Positions 42,873 to 52,390 of a stretch of DNA of 64,000 nt are shown in pieces. The translations under genes and the position numbers were made by a program. The stretch's first letter is position 1. Each line of letters opens with the position of its first letter. The notes beneath the pieces were generated by a model that worked only from the letters and a program-made list of their open reading frames with translations, was not told the DNA's origin and ran no database searches. Source of the DNA: Mesorhizobium sophorae (GTDB lineage Bacteria; Pseudomonadota; Alphaproteobacteria; Rhizobiales; Rhizobiaceae); the NCBI RefSeq assembly GCF_002270415.1, contig NZ_NNRI01000021.1, positions 372,001 to 436,000 of the forward strand, read 5' to 3'.

Positions 42873-43898
42873 ATGACAGAATATATCGGTCTCGACGTGT
42901 CGATGAAAGAGACGGCAGTATCGATCCGCCGTGGAGGCGAACGGATCTGGCGCGGAAAGTGCGCATCTGATCCCAACATCATTGCCGAGCTTGTCCGCAA
43001 GCGGGCGCCGGCCGCAAAGCGCGTCGTGTTCGAAACCGGCCCGCTGTCGGTGTGGTTCTATCATGCGCTGCGCGCCGAGGGATTGCCAGCCATCTGCATC
43101 GATGCGCGCCATGCCAAAGCCGCTCTCGATATGGCGGCGAACAAGACGGATGCGAATGACGCCGATGGTTTGGCGCATCTTGCTGAAGCAGGGTTCTTTC
43201 GCGAGGTGCGCGTGAAAGGCTTCGACAGTATGTTGACCCGCACGCTCGTGGCAGCACGCACGCGACTGGTCAGGATCACCGTCGAGCTTTCCAACCAGAT
43301 CCGCGGGATCATGAAAACGTTCGGCCTCGTCGTCCCAGCAGGCAAGGGAACCACATTCGAAAAGAATGTCCGGAGTCTTCTCATCGATCAGAACGAGCTT
43401 GTTCCTATCGTGATACCAATGTTGGAGGCCTGGCGCAGCATTCGCATTCGCGCGGCCGAGCTCGGGCGCCAACTGGTTGCGGATGCTCGTCAAAGCCAAG
43501 CCTGCCGCACCCTCATGTCGATCCCCGGCATCGGCGTGATCACCGCGACCTCTTTCGTCAGCGCCATTGAGGATCCAAACAACTTCAAGAAGTCCCCCTC
43601 TGTCGCCGCTTGGATCGGCCTGACAACCCGCCGCTACCAATCGGGAGAAGTCGATTATGACGGCCATATATCCCGACGCGGTGATCGACATCTGCGGGGA
43701 CTTCTCTACGAAGCTGCGGCGGTCATCCTGACACGCTGTTCGACCGAGAGCAGCCTACGTACATGGGGTCTTAAGCTCCGGGAGAGGATCGGCTTCAAAC
43801 GAGCCGCCGTGGCCGTGGCGCGCAAATTGGCGGTGATCATGCACACGATGCTCAAGACTGGCGAGCTCTTCAATCCGAGCGCAGGAGCCATAGCGTAA
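42873..43898 (+). CDS. IS110-family transposase (IS1111-like)
   Basis: 341 residues from MTEYIGLDVSMKETAVSIRR; GGAGAAC precedes the ATG, and an in-frame start at 42819 is less likely. The DEDD motifs are in YIGLDVS, VVFETGPLSVWFYHAL and NKTDANDADGLAHLA. The C-terminal domain has LMSIPGIGVITATSFVSAIE and AAWIGLTTRRYQSGEVDYDG, then RRGDRHLRGLLYEAAAVIL. The frame is intact. It is followed by about 410 bases of non-coding DNA that would hold the guide RNA in an IS1111-type element. Confidence 0.9.
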   Translation: MTEYIGLDVSMKETAVSIRRGGERIWRGKCASDPNIIAELVRKRAPAAKRVVFETGPLSVWFYHALRAEGLPAICIDARHAKAALDMAANKTDANDADGLAHLAEAGFFREVRVKGFDSMLTRTLVAARTRLVRITVELSNQIRGIMKTFGLVVPAGKGTTFEKNVRSLLIDQNELVPIVIPMLEAWRSIRIRAAELGRQLVADARQSQACRTLMSIPGIGVITATSFVSAIEDPNNFKKSPSVAAWIGLTTRRYQSGEVDYDGHISRRGDRHLRGLLYEAAAVILTRCSTESSLRTWGLKLRERIGFKRAAVAVARKLAVIMHTMLKTGELFNPSAGAIA

Positions 43899-44311
43899 AT
43901 CCAGATAGCGTTCAGAATCCGAGCGCCTGAGGCGTCCCTGCCGGGACGTGAGCCGAGCCATTCCGCTGATGGGGTTGCACCGCTGTCTCACCGAAGTGCG
44001 TCGTCCACATTGAAGGCTCGTCCCGCGAAGCTCCATCATGCGGCGACCGATGTCGACCGCGAAGACAACCATGCACCCGGCAGCGCCATATCAACGCGAT
44101 AGATGCTTGACGCTCCGCGAAGCCCGACGTCACATCACAATCGATTCATTGATCGCGGGACGTGCTCTAGGCAATGGTCTCGACCACCAATCCCGCCGGG
44201 ATCAAGGACGAAAATCGCAAATTCTCACCATGGTGCTGATTCCCCCGGAAAACAGCCCCAAGCCAGCATCCAAAATCATCGAATGTGAGTCAGGCCCCCG
44301 TTTGGACGAAA
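43899..44311 (+). ncRNA. Long 3' non-coding end of IS110; candidate guide-RNA region
   Basis: About 410 bases between the stop of one IS110-type transposase and the left end of the next IS110 element, with no supportable gene. It contains an inverted CGTCCCTGCCGGGACG (43933-43948) that can fold into a tight hairpin. In IS1111-type elements this end encodes the seekRNA. No homologous copy is available in the window to delimit it. Confidence 0.3.
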
Positions 44312-45713
44312 AATCTGGAGAAGCTATGGAGTGAGCGGCGACGGCATGGCACCATCGTCGTTTGATAGAAGCGATAGAGGTGTCCCATGACCCAGGTTGA
44401 CGATCTGAGCCGTTCGCTCGTCCCGTTTGATCAAAATAGCAGCGTAATCGTCGTTGTTGAAATGAGTGAATCGAGTTGGTTGGCGGCGGGACAGGTTCCC
44501 GGCATTGAACGCTTGCCTCTGAAAAAGTTGGAGCCTGATCCTATTGCTTTGCTGCGGCTGGTGGAGCGGTGGCGTGACGAGGCGGTCAAGGTGGGCAATG
44601 CAATCGAACGGATTGCGCTGGCCTTCGAGGCCGGGCGCGATGGGTTCTGGCTGGCGCGGTGGCTGGAGAGGCGCGGCATCGAGGTGCACGTCGTCCATTC
44701 GACTAGCGTCGCGGTGTCGCGCGAGCATCGTCGGGCGAAGACCGATCGGTTGGACACGGCGATGCTGATGCGCGTCTTCCTGGGCTGGCTACGCGGCGAG
44801 CGTGGGCATTGCGGGATGGTCGCAGTTCCGACGCTCGAGGAAGAGGATGCCAGGCGTCCAAGCCGTGAGCGGGAAAGTCTGGTCAGCGAGCGCACACGGA
44901 TCATCAACCGCATGAAGGCGATCCTGGCGTGGCTCGGGATCCGCAGCTTCAATCCCAAATTGCGAAAGGCAGTACAGCGCCTTGACGGGCTGCGGACACC
45001 GGACGGTCTGCCACTGCTACCCAATACGATCGATGAGCTCCGGCGCGACATGGCCCGGCTCGCCATGGTCTGCGAGCAAATCAAAGCGATCGAGAAGGCC
45101 CGCCTTGCGCGTCTCGAACAGGAGCCGGCGGCGGGGCCGCACGCGATGGTGCGTCTCATCGCCAGCATTATCGGCATCGGCATCGAGACAGCAGACATGC
45201 TGGCTCAGGAGGTGCTCTCCCGCAATCTTCGCGACCGGCGGGCTGTGGCGCGCTATGCCGGCCTGACCGGCGCGCCCGACGAAAGTGGCTCTAAGCGGCG
45301 CCAGAAGGGACTGGCGAAGGCAGGTAACGCCCGCGTCCGTCGCGGCCTGATCCAGCTTGCTTGGCGCTTTCTGCGGTTCCAGAAGGATAGCGCTCTGGCC
45401 CAATGGTACCGGGCGCGAACGGAAGGTCCGACCGCCGCACGCAAAACGAAGATGATCGTAGCGCTCGCCCGCAAGTTGCTCATAGCCTTGTGGCGTCTGA
45501 GCACGGTGGGTGAGATACCGGATGGGGTCATGCTTCGGCAGCCAGCGTGAACAGGACTGCGAGAAAACCGAACAAGCAACTCGGCGTCCGGTCGGATTTT
45601 GCTGACAGGCCGTCGATGATCCGAGGTGGTGGTGACCCGAACAGAAACCTGGCTCCGATGGCCGTCTGGAGAATGGGCCCGCCGCCTCGGAGCCTTGCCG
45701 CCGAAGCGAATGA
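44312..45713 (+). mobile_element. IS110-family element, copy 2
   Basis: Near-identical to 4111-5514 in inverted orientation. The left boundary is where identity between the copies begins (AATCTGGAGAAGC), the right where it ends (GAAGCGAATGA-CT). CT dinucleotides sit at both junctions. It is joined on the right to the spacer repeat and an IS91-like element. Confidence 0.82.
44387..45550 (+). CDS. IS110-family transposase (copy 2)
   Basis: 387 residues, same protein as 4276-5439: MTQVDDLSRSLVPFDQNSSV at the start, KTDRLDTAMLMRVFLGWLRG in the DEDD domain, IASIIGIGIETADMLAQEVL and RYAGLTGAPDESGSKRRQKG in the C-terminal catalytic domain. The frame is intact. The 3' non-coding end (45551-45713) is also present in the two other partial or complete copies. 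Confidence 0.92.
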   Translation: MTQVDDLSRSLVPFDQNSSVIVVVEMSESSWLAAGQVPGIERLPLKKLEPDPIALLRLVERWRDEAVKVGNAIERIALAFEAGRDGFWLARWLERRGIEVHVVHSTSVAVSREHRRAKTDRLDTAMLMRVFLGWLRGERGHCGMVAVPTLEEEDARRPSRERESLVSERTRIINRMKAILAWLGIRSFNPKLRKAVQRLDGLRTPDGLPLLPNTIDELRRDMARLAMVCEQIKAIEKARLARLEQEPAAGPHAMVRLIASIIGIGIETADMLAQEVLSRNLRDRRAVARYAGLTGAPDESGSKRRQKGLAKAGNARVRRGLIQLAWRFLRFQKDSALAQWYRARTEGPTAARKTKMIVALARKLLIALWRLSTVGEIPDGVMLRQPA

Positions 45714-45823
45714 CTGCTTCATGGTCCGGATCCAGTATGGATCCAACCGAATACAAGGTCGCGGCGCATGTGTTGCGCGCGAGGCGGGTTCCCCTCGGAT
45801 CATCTCAACTATGCGGCCCTACA
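45714..45823. repeat. 110-bp spacer repeat, copy 2
   Basis: CTGCTTCATGG to CGGCCCTACA, joining IS110 copy 2 to the outer flank of the IS91-like element. The other copies are 23991-24100 (same arrangement) and 4001-4110 (inverted). Confidence 0.8.
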
Positions 45824-45915
45824 ACAGGCCGCCTCAATCAACTGGTTGAAACGGAAGAAATAACGAAATGGGCAGTCGCGATGGCTTGACAAACAAATCC
45901 CCATACAAGGCTTCT

Positions 45916-45965
45916 GTGAGGTCCGTGGGCACAGGCGAGGCCTGCGGGCTCGAGTCGGACCTCAC
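45916..45965. repeat. Subterminal hairpin next to the IS91-like terminal repeat (copy 2)
   Basis: GTGAGGTCCG (45916-45925) and CGGACCTCAC (45956-45965) form a 10-bp stem nine bases outside the terminal repeat at 45975. Same as 2749-2798; compare the compensated version at 24194-24240. Confidence 0.65.
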
Positions 45966-46258
45966 TGTAAGCCGGATTGAACGAAGCCGCGGGCAGGACT
46001 GGCGCTATGGGGATTGTGGCCTGTAGAGGCGGTCGCGATTGTCTTCGCCAGGCTGATGAAGGGGGTTTGCGGTTCGACCCCAGCGAAGAATGGTACGGTG
46101 GAAGGCGGAGCTTGATGGCGATTGCCGCGAAAGGTGGCTGCGGCGCTCCCCATCGCCGACTTGGACGCTCGCGACCTTGTGCGGCAGATCAAAGGTCGAC
46201 GTGCCGGCGCGCATGGCGACGGATGTCGAACCGGGTGATTTGGACGTGCTCGGCATGA

Positions 46259-47447
46259 TCATGAGGTGTCTCTCCAGAAGGGGCTCGGCGGCGCTTGTCC
46301 GCACCGCCAGATGGCGAGCGTGACCATTGGCCCTCCGCAGCATGGGCAGCGATGCGTTGCCGCAAGGCGCTCGGCGGCGACAGCGGCGCTTTCGGCCTCC
46401 GGTTCGAGATCGTCCTGCCGCGGGCTGGCCAGCAGCCTGCGGCACAGGTCGAGCCTGGCGGCGCGATGGCCGTTGGCGAGGAAGCCGTAGTGGCGGATGC
46501 GATGGAAGCCGTCCGGCAGCGTATGCAGAAGGAAGCGGCGGATGAACTCGTCGTGCGCGTGGAGCGTCATGACCTTCGTCTTGCCGCGGTGACGATAATC
46601 CCTCCAGTGGAACGCGACCTGATCGTCGGTCATGCTGATCAGCCGAGAATTGGCGATGGCGACGGGTGTAGCGGCCGAGATAGGCCAACACCTGCTCTGG
46701 CCCGCCGAACGGCGGCTTGGCGTAGACCACCCAGTCGAGGCGGCGCACCCTGGCCAACAAGCGGGTGAAAGCGGCTGGCTCGGCCAAGCCGGCGAGATCG
46801 CCGAAGAACTTGAGGATGCCCGCGTCGAAGGCCGCCCGCAACTCCTGCAGAAAGAGGCGGCGGAACAGACGCGACAGCACGCGCACGGGCAGAAAGAAGC
46901 CGGTCCGGCAGGCGACCCAGTGCGTTCCATCGAGAGAGATGCCGCCGCCCGGCACGATGCAATGGAGGTGGGGATGATAGTGCAGGTTCTGACCCCAGCT
47001 ATGCAGCACCGCGATGAGGCCGATCTCGGCGCCGAGGTGTTTGGGATCGGCAGCGATCGTGCGCAGCGTCTCGGCCGCCGCCTTGAACAGGATCGTGTAG
47101 GCCGCCGCCTTGTTCTGGAAGGCGATGGCGGCGAGCTCCGCCGGCAGCGTGAAGACGACATGGAAGTAGGGAACCGGCAGAAGCTCGTCCTGCCGGGCGG
47201 CAAGCCAGTCCCGGCAGGCTTGCCCCTGGCATTTGGGGCAATGCCGGTTGCGGCAGGAATTGTAGGCCACGCGGATCGCCCCGCAGGACGAACAACCTTC
47301 GACATGGCCGCCCAGTTCGGCGGTCCGGCACAGTCCGATCGCGCTCATCGTGCGACGCTCGACGCGCCCGAGATGGCCGTCATGGACCCGCCGATACACC
47401 TCGCCATGGCGGCGGAAGATATCCGCCACCTCCAGTCTCGCCGACAT
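46259..47447 (-). pseudogene. IS91-family transposase, frameshifted (copy 2)
   Basis: Starts MSARLEVADIFRRHGEVYRR, with the zinc cluster CSSCGAIRVAYNSCRNRHCPKC and the metal site HYHPHLHCIVPGGG. Just after YLGRYTRR a few bases are missing compared with the intact gene at 24540-25721, and the correct continuation (ANSRLISMTDDQVAFHWRDY to SPFWRDTS) is in another frame, ending at 46259. The protein made would lose everything after the catalytic Tyr region. Copy 1 shares the defect. Confidence 0.85.
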
Positions 47448-47458
47448 GGGCGGACCGG

Positions 47459-48319
47459 TCAGCCCGTCGGCACGACCTCGATGTTCAGCCGGTCGAGCGG
47501 GCTCGTCGTGCGCCGGATGAGACCGTTCGAGACCCTGGTGTAGCGCGCCGTGCTCGACAGATTGTTGTGGCCGAGCAGAACCTGGATGATGCGAATGTCG
47601 GTGCCGTTCTCCAGGAGATGGGTGGCGAAGCTGTGCCGGAGCGTGTGCACCGTCACGCGCTTGTCGATGCCGGCGGCGGCACGCGCCGAGCGGCAGGCCG
47701 AATACAGCACCTGCACGTCAATGGGACGATTTGCGTCCCGGCCGGGAAACAGCCAGACCTGCGGCTTCGCCAGCCGCCAGTAGACCCGCAGGATGCGCAG
47801 GAGCTGCGTCGACAGCATCACGGTGCGGTCCTTGCCACCCTTGCCGTGCTCGACCCGGATGACGCCGCGTTCGCTGTCAATGTCGCCGACCTTCAGCCCG
47901 ACGGTCTCCGAGGCACGAAGGCCAGCAGCGTAGGCTGTCGTCAGCGCCGTGCGCGTCTTCAGGCTCGGCACCGCCTCAAGGAAGCGGACAACCTCGTCGG
48001 CGCTGAGAACCACCGGCAGCGTGCGTGGCGAGCGGGCATACGTGATCCGCTCCGGGATCTCGGCATGGCCCAACATCACGCCGTAGAAGAACCGCAGCGC
48101 ACACACCGTCTGGTTCAACGCCGGCCACGAAATCCCGCTCGCCACCAGATGCACCTGGAAGGCGCGAACATCCTCCAGGCCAAGCCGGTCGGGGGAGCGG
48201 CCAAAGTAGCGCGAAAACTTCGCTACCGCATGCACGTAGGATCGTTGCGTGGCCTGCGACAGATTGCGGATCGTCATGTCCTCGATCATGCGCCGGCGAA
48301 GAGGGCTCAGTTCGGCCAT
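47459..48319 (-). CDS. Tyrosine recombinase/integrase of the IS91-like element (copy 2)
   Basis: 286 residues, duplicate of 1501-2361: AGLRASETVGLKVGDID, HTLRHSFATHLLENGTDIRI, LLGHNNLSSTARYTRVS with the catalytic Arg, His, Arg and Tyr. GGAGATGAGAG precedes the ATG. It ends 11 bases before the transposase start. Still functional by sequence although its partner transposase is not. Confidence 0.92.
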   Translation of the reverse strand: MAELSPLRRRMIEDMTIRNLSQATQRSYVHAVAKFSRYFGRSPDRLGLEDVRAFQVHLVASGISWPALNQTVCALRFFYGVMLGHAEIPERITYARSPRTLPVVLSADEVVRFLEAVPSLKTRTALTTAYAAGLRASETVGLKVGDIDSERGVIRVEHGKGGKDRTVMLSTQLLRILRVYWRLAKPQVWLFPGRDANRPIDVQVLYSACRSARAAAGIDKRVTVHTLRHSFATHLLENGTDIRIIQVLLGHNNLSSTARYTRVSNGLIRRTTSPLDRLNIEVVPTG

Positions 48320-48995
48320 CTCTCATCTCCTGTTCTCAAGATTGCGCTTCAACAGCCGCAATCCTTCAAAACAGAAGCCTCATCCGCAAACCGAACCACC
48401 AAATGCCGCGCCAGCGGCTTCGTTGTGTGCCCAGCATGTTCGACCGCCTGAGGGTGAAAGTCCCTTAGCCAACCTGATGGAGGTGAAGGCTTAGTGAAGC
48501 GCAAGGGCATCATCGCGAGGTGGTGTCTGAAGGAAGCGTGGAGCAAACCGCGACCTGACGAACAGAAACCGGATATGAGGCATCCCTGGCCGGACGAGCG
48601 GGCAACGAGCCGCGAAGTCCATATCCATCAAGGGACAGGGCTGTAGATCCGGCAGGGGTGCGGGGAAGGCGATCGAGCTTACCTGGGGAGGCCTGCGTCA
48701 TGTTCCGATCTCGGAACTGAGGGAATCGCAAGATGACCTGACCGTGACGCAGGAGTCAGCAGAGGGCGTATTAGGTGATGCTGTCGGCAAGGCTAGTGAG
48801 GCACTCCAAAGCCGAAAGGCGGAGCAACGGATAGGCCGAGCCGGGAACGATGACCGAAGGCCCGAACGATTGGAAGTGGCAAGTAGGACCGGCAACTCAT
48901 GAGTGGAAAGCGGCAGAAGACCCAGTACGTACTGGCCCTGGAACCGATGGGCAGGGTGAACCTCCTGTCAGCGGCTACGCAGGGCCGAACCATCC

Positions 48996-50279
48996 GTGGC
49001 GAAGTCGGCACCCGAAAGCCCGGCCTGGACAGAACAACTAATGGAGAAGGTGTGTAACCGGGAGAATCTGGAAACAGCGTGGAAACGCGTTCGAAGGAAC
49101 AAGGGCGGTCCTGGCGTGGATGGGATGACCATCGACGATGCCCAGGACTACCTGCGTAAGCATTGGCCAAACATCCGGTCCCAATTGCTCAAGGGAACCT
49201 ACCAGCCGCAGCCGGTCAAGCGGGTCGAAATCCCCAAGCCGGAGGGCGGGGTCAGAAAACTCGGCGTGCCTTGCGTCGTCGACAGACTGATCCAGCAAGC
49301 TCTGCTGCAGGTTCTCCAAGAGCAATGGGACCCGACGTTCTCCGAGCACAGCTACGGCTTCCGCCCGGGACGCTCCGCCCATCAGGCGGTAGCCCAAGCG
49401 CAATGCTACATTGCCGAGGGTTACAGCTACGTGGTTGACATCGATCTCGAAAAGTTTTTCGACCGAGTCAATCACGACAGCCTGATGGCGCGCGTCGCCG
49501 TGAGGGTGTCCGATAAGCGCGTGCTCAAACTCATCCGAGCATTCCTCAATGCCGGGGTGATGGAGGACGTCTTGGTCCGTTCGGTGGACGAGGGGACCCC
49601 GCAAGGTGGCCCGCTCTCGCCCCTCCTAAGCAATCTCCTGCTCGACGACCTCGACAAGGAACTGACCCGAAGGGGTCTCCGCTTCTGCCGATACGCGGAC
49701 GACTGCAACATCTATGTTCGCAGCCGACGCGCCGGCGAACGGGTCATGGCCTCCGTCAGCCGGTTCCTGACCAAGAAGCTGCTGCTGAAGGTCAACGAGG
49801 CGAAGAGCGCGGTGGCGCGACCGGAGGAGCGGAAGTTCCTTGGATTCAGCATCTCGAATGACGGGGGCGAGCGGCGCATTGCGCCGAAAGCCCTCGACAA
49901 GTTCAAGGCGCTGATCCGGGACATGACACGCCGGACACGGGGAATCAGTCTGGCGCAGCTGATCAAAGAGCTGAAGCCATACCTCATGGGATGGCGCGGC
50001 TACTTCGGCTTCTGCCAGACCCCACGGGTGCTTACGAACTTGGAGGCGTGGATTCGCCGAAGATTACGCTTGTATCTTTGGCGGCAATGGGGGAACGGGC
50101 ACAACCGCTACAAGGAACTGCGCCGTCGTGGCGTACCAAAGCTCCGTGCCGCGGTTGCCGCCGGTTCGCCGACGGGATTCTGGCGCATGTCAGGACACCC
50201 GGCGGTCCAACAGGCCCTGCGCAACCACCACTTCGAGTCGCTCGGTCTCCCCCGTCTCTATGTCTCTGCCCAAGCTTAA
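48996..50279 (+). CDS. ltrA: Group II intron reverse transcriptase/maturase
   Basis: 427 residues from a GTG start. The RT domain (about 35-290) shows KVCNRENLETAWKRVRRNKG, HSYGFRPGRSAHQAVAQAQC, VVDIDLEKFFDRVNHDSLMA, GTPQGGPLSPLLSNLLLDDL and the active-site YADD in RFCRYADDCNIYV. The maturase (X) domain follows (GISLAQLIKELKPYLMGWRG), then a short basic C-terminus. There is no HNH endonuclease domain, so retrohoming would rely on nicked or single-stranded target DNA. The frame is complete. Confidence 0.95.
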   Translation: MAKSAPESPAWTEQLMEKVCNRENLETAWKRVRRNKGGPGVDGMTIDDAQDYLRKHWPNIRSQLLKGTYQPQPVKRVEIPKPEGGVRKLGVPCVVDRLIQQALLQVLQEQWDPTFSEHSYGFRPGRSAHQAVAQAQCYIAEGYSYVVDIDLEKFFDRVNHDSLMARVAVRVSDKRVLKLIRAFLNAGVMEDVLVRSVDEGTPQGGPLSPLLSNLLLDDLDKELTRRGLRFCRYADDCNIYVRSRRAGERVMASVSRFLTKKLLLKVNEAKSAVARPEERKFLGFSISNDGGERRIAPKALDKFKALIRDMTRRTRGISLAQLIKELKPYLMGWRGYFGFCQTPRVLTNLEAWIRRRLRLYLWRQWGNGHNRYKELRRRGVPKLRAAVAAGSPTGFWRMSGHPAVQQALRNHHFESLGLPRLYVSAQA

Positions 50280-50288
50280 TCCGGTCGA

Positions 50289-50322
50289 ACCGCCGTGGTA
50301 CGTGACCCGTATGCCCGGTGGT
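50289..50322 (+). ncRNA. Group II intron domain V
   Basis: 34 nucleotides with a 7-bp outer stem (ACCGCCG/CGGTGGT, one G-T pair), a bulge and a TACG/CGTA inner stem capped by a small loop. This is the catalytic core hairpin and supports the intron boundaries given for the element. Confidence 0.8.
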
Positions 50323-50367
50323 GTGGGAGGGGCGGCGCCGTGAGGCGTCCCCCTATCCCGATCAATC

Positions 50368-50669
50368 ACCCCTCAAACAGGGTCCTCATTCCATGAAAAA
50401 TCACAATAAAGCCCTAGCAGCATGCGATTCGCGGTGACGACAAAAGTCGTGAAGCGATGGGTGGAGCGGTGTATCATCACGCATGCACCAAACTCGCACG
50501 CCACACTGCAAAAGGGAATCCCAAAAGCGGACTCTTTAGATCCGGTCAATCCACTCTCATGATTGCTGACAATAGCCTTTGGCATAGGTTGCAGTCCGCC
50601 GAATCCGATCGGCGGCCGAGGTACTTGTACGGCGGATATGAGGTGCAAGAGGCGGGACTTGAACGTCGG
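50368..50669. other. Flank between group II intron and IS110 pseudogene
   Basis: About 300 bases without a supportable gene. It differs from the flank seen beside copies 1 and 3 of the IS91-like element. Part of it is presumably the 3' non-coding end of the following IS110. Confidence 0.3.
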
Positions 50670-51967
50670 TCAACAATCTCTCATCCGCGGGTCGGGCCGC
50701 ATGACCTTGTTTCGTTTGGGGCTGCCTCTGTCTAGGTGGCGAGCGTCAAGGCTCATAGTGGAGACGAGGGCTCCCCGGCATTGTCCCGCCTCCAGCACCG
50801 TATATCGCGCCGAGGCTGATCTTGGGTTTTGCGATCTCCTCTCCTGGCTGCCTGTCAAGTTGATGTCATGCCGCCTTTGGATTGATTGAACCGTGCAAGC
50901 GATCGACCAGATGAAGCCCACCATCTCGCGTGCGATGGCGACATTGACGACGTTGGCGTTCTTGCCGCGCGCGCTGAGCCGACGATATCGGGTGCACAGT
51001 CGAACCTGCGCTTTCCATCCGATGTCGCGAACGACTTTTGGCAGCGCCTCGATTCGATCGACCTTGTGACGGCCGATGCGCGGCCTCATCCGGTAAGCCC
51101 AGGCGCCTTCGACCAGCGCGCGCCGGGCATGGGTGTTGCCGGTCTTGGCGATGCCGCCGCGCCAGACGCTCTCGCCACTCGATAGCTCACCAGGCACCAG
51201 GCCGAAATAGGCCATGAGCTGACGTGGGTTTGAGAAGCGTGTGAAGTCACCGACCTCCGCCACCAGCACCACCGCATTAATGAGCGCGATCCCGCGCATC
51301 GCCTGCAAGGCGTCAACGACCGGGCGCTGGTCCCATTCCGGGAGAAGGCTGAGCATCTGTTCCTCGACCTGCCGCAGGCGCCGTTCCGCATCCATGACGG
51401 CATCGACGTAGTCCTGAAATGCGATCTGCTGAGCGGGATGTTCGAAAGCCAAAGTCGAAAGCCATCGCCGGAAAGCCATTCGCCAGGCCGTCCCACGCTC
51501 ATGCTTGCGCCCGTGTCGCAACAGAAATCCTTGAAGATGTTGGCGCGCTCGCGTCACGACTTGTCGAACCACGCTGCGCAGCCGGATCATGTCGCGCATG
51601 GCTTCATGATCGGCATCGGGCACCCAGACTGGCGTCAGCTCTCCGGCCCGGTGGAGGCGGGCGAGCATGGTCGCATCGCGACGGTTCGTCTTCACGCGAT
51701 CACCGGGCTTCTTCGGAATCAGTGACGGCGCCACTACGTCGCACCGGTGGCCAAGGCGATAAACGCCATAGCCGCACGGTCCGGCCTCATAGCAAAACAC
51801 CAGGGTTTACCGGACTTCACGAGACGATCGCACAGCTTGCTGATGGCATCAGGGTCATTCGCAATCTCGCCAAGATACTCCACCGCGCCGGAGCGCCCGT
51901 TCTCCGCCACCGCGATTGAAATCCGTTCTTTGTGAATATCCAAACCGACAAATCGGGTATGTTCCAT
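50670..51967 (-). pseudogene. IS110-family transposase with one frameshift
   Basis: Starts MEHTRFVGLDIHKERISIAV (DEDD domain), then a one-base change near 51795 separates KSGKPW from FCYEAGPCGYGVYRLGHRCD. The rest is open: VKTNRRDATMLARLHRAGEL, LQAMRGIALINAVVLVAEVG, LMAYFGLVPGELSSGESVWR, AKTGNTHARRALVEGAWAYR. Only one base keeps it from being a 430-residue enzyme, so it is a recent loss or a sequencing error. Confidence 0.85.
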
Positions 51968-52390
51968 GTGGCCCGTCTCCTATGCATGAGGCTCTGTGCC
52001 GGCCCAGCCGGCGTAACCCTCGTACCGTTGCATATCGGATGACGGGCCGCCCTCAGGCCCAGCAATCATAGGGACTAATGCGAGAGCGCTTCTTCACGTT
52101 CCAGCTTCGCTTTGCCTATGATGCCGTGTAAGAGTCAGTTTAAGTTTACAGATCAGACCAGCATCCCCTGAAAACCGAAATTTCGAGGAACTGTTCCAAG
52201 AGTTCTGCGCCACAAGGCGGGATAGCCAAAAGATTGCAACAGATCGTTCAAAAAACTTAACAAAATCTTTGCAACCACAGATCGCTGACATTGATATCTT
52301 CACCGCAGGGTCTGAGGTTAGGCACGAAGAAAAAGCCGACGCGTGTCTAGGCTCAGGCCGCCCCACAGCATACAACGGAGGCCGACGCCA
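51968..52390. other. Region between IS110 pseudogene and ATP-grasp 2
   Basis: About 420 bases. The part next to the IS110 start (to about 52090) is its 5' non-coding end. The rest is AT-richer and contains ATTGCAACAGATCGTTC (52235-52251) and other A-rich runs, with no gene. GGAGG precedes the ATP-grasp start. Confidence 0.35.

Larger units (their letters stand above)
48425..50362 (+). mobile_element. Group II intron
   Basis: 1938 bases. The 5' end is GTGTG-CCCAGC (48425) and the 3' end CCCTATCCCGAT (50362). About 570 bases of structured 5' RNA precede the reverse-transcriptase gene. Domain V (50289-50322) is exactly 34 nt: ACCGCCG pairs with CGGTGGT around an inner TACG/CGTA stem. The rest of the 3' end folds as domain VI. 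It interrupts the terminal repeat of the IS91-like element five bases from its end. Confidence 0.88.
45975..50367 (-). mobile_element. IS91-like element copy 2, interrupted by a group II intron
   Basis: Left terminal repeat GATTGAACGAAGCCG at 45975. On the right, CGGCTTCGTT (48415-48424) is followed by the intron and then by CAATC (50363-50367), the last five bases of the repeat. The element proper is about 2.45 kb, with integrase intact and transposase frameshifted. The flank after 50367 differs from that of copies 1 and 3. Confidence 0.85.
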
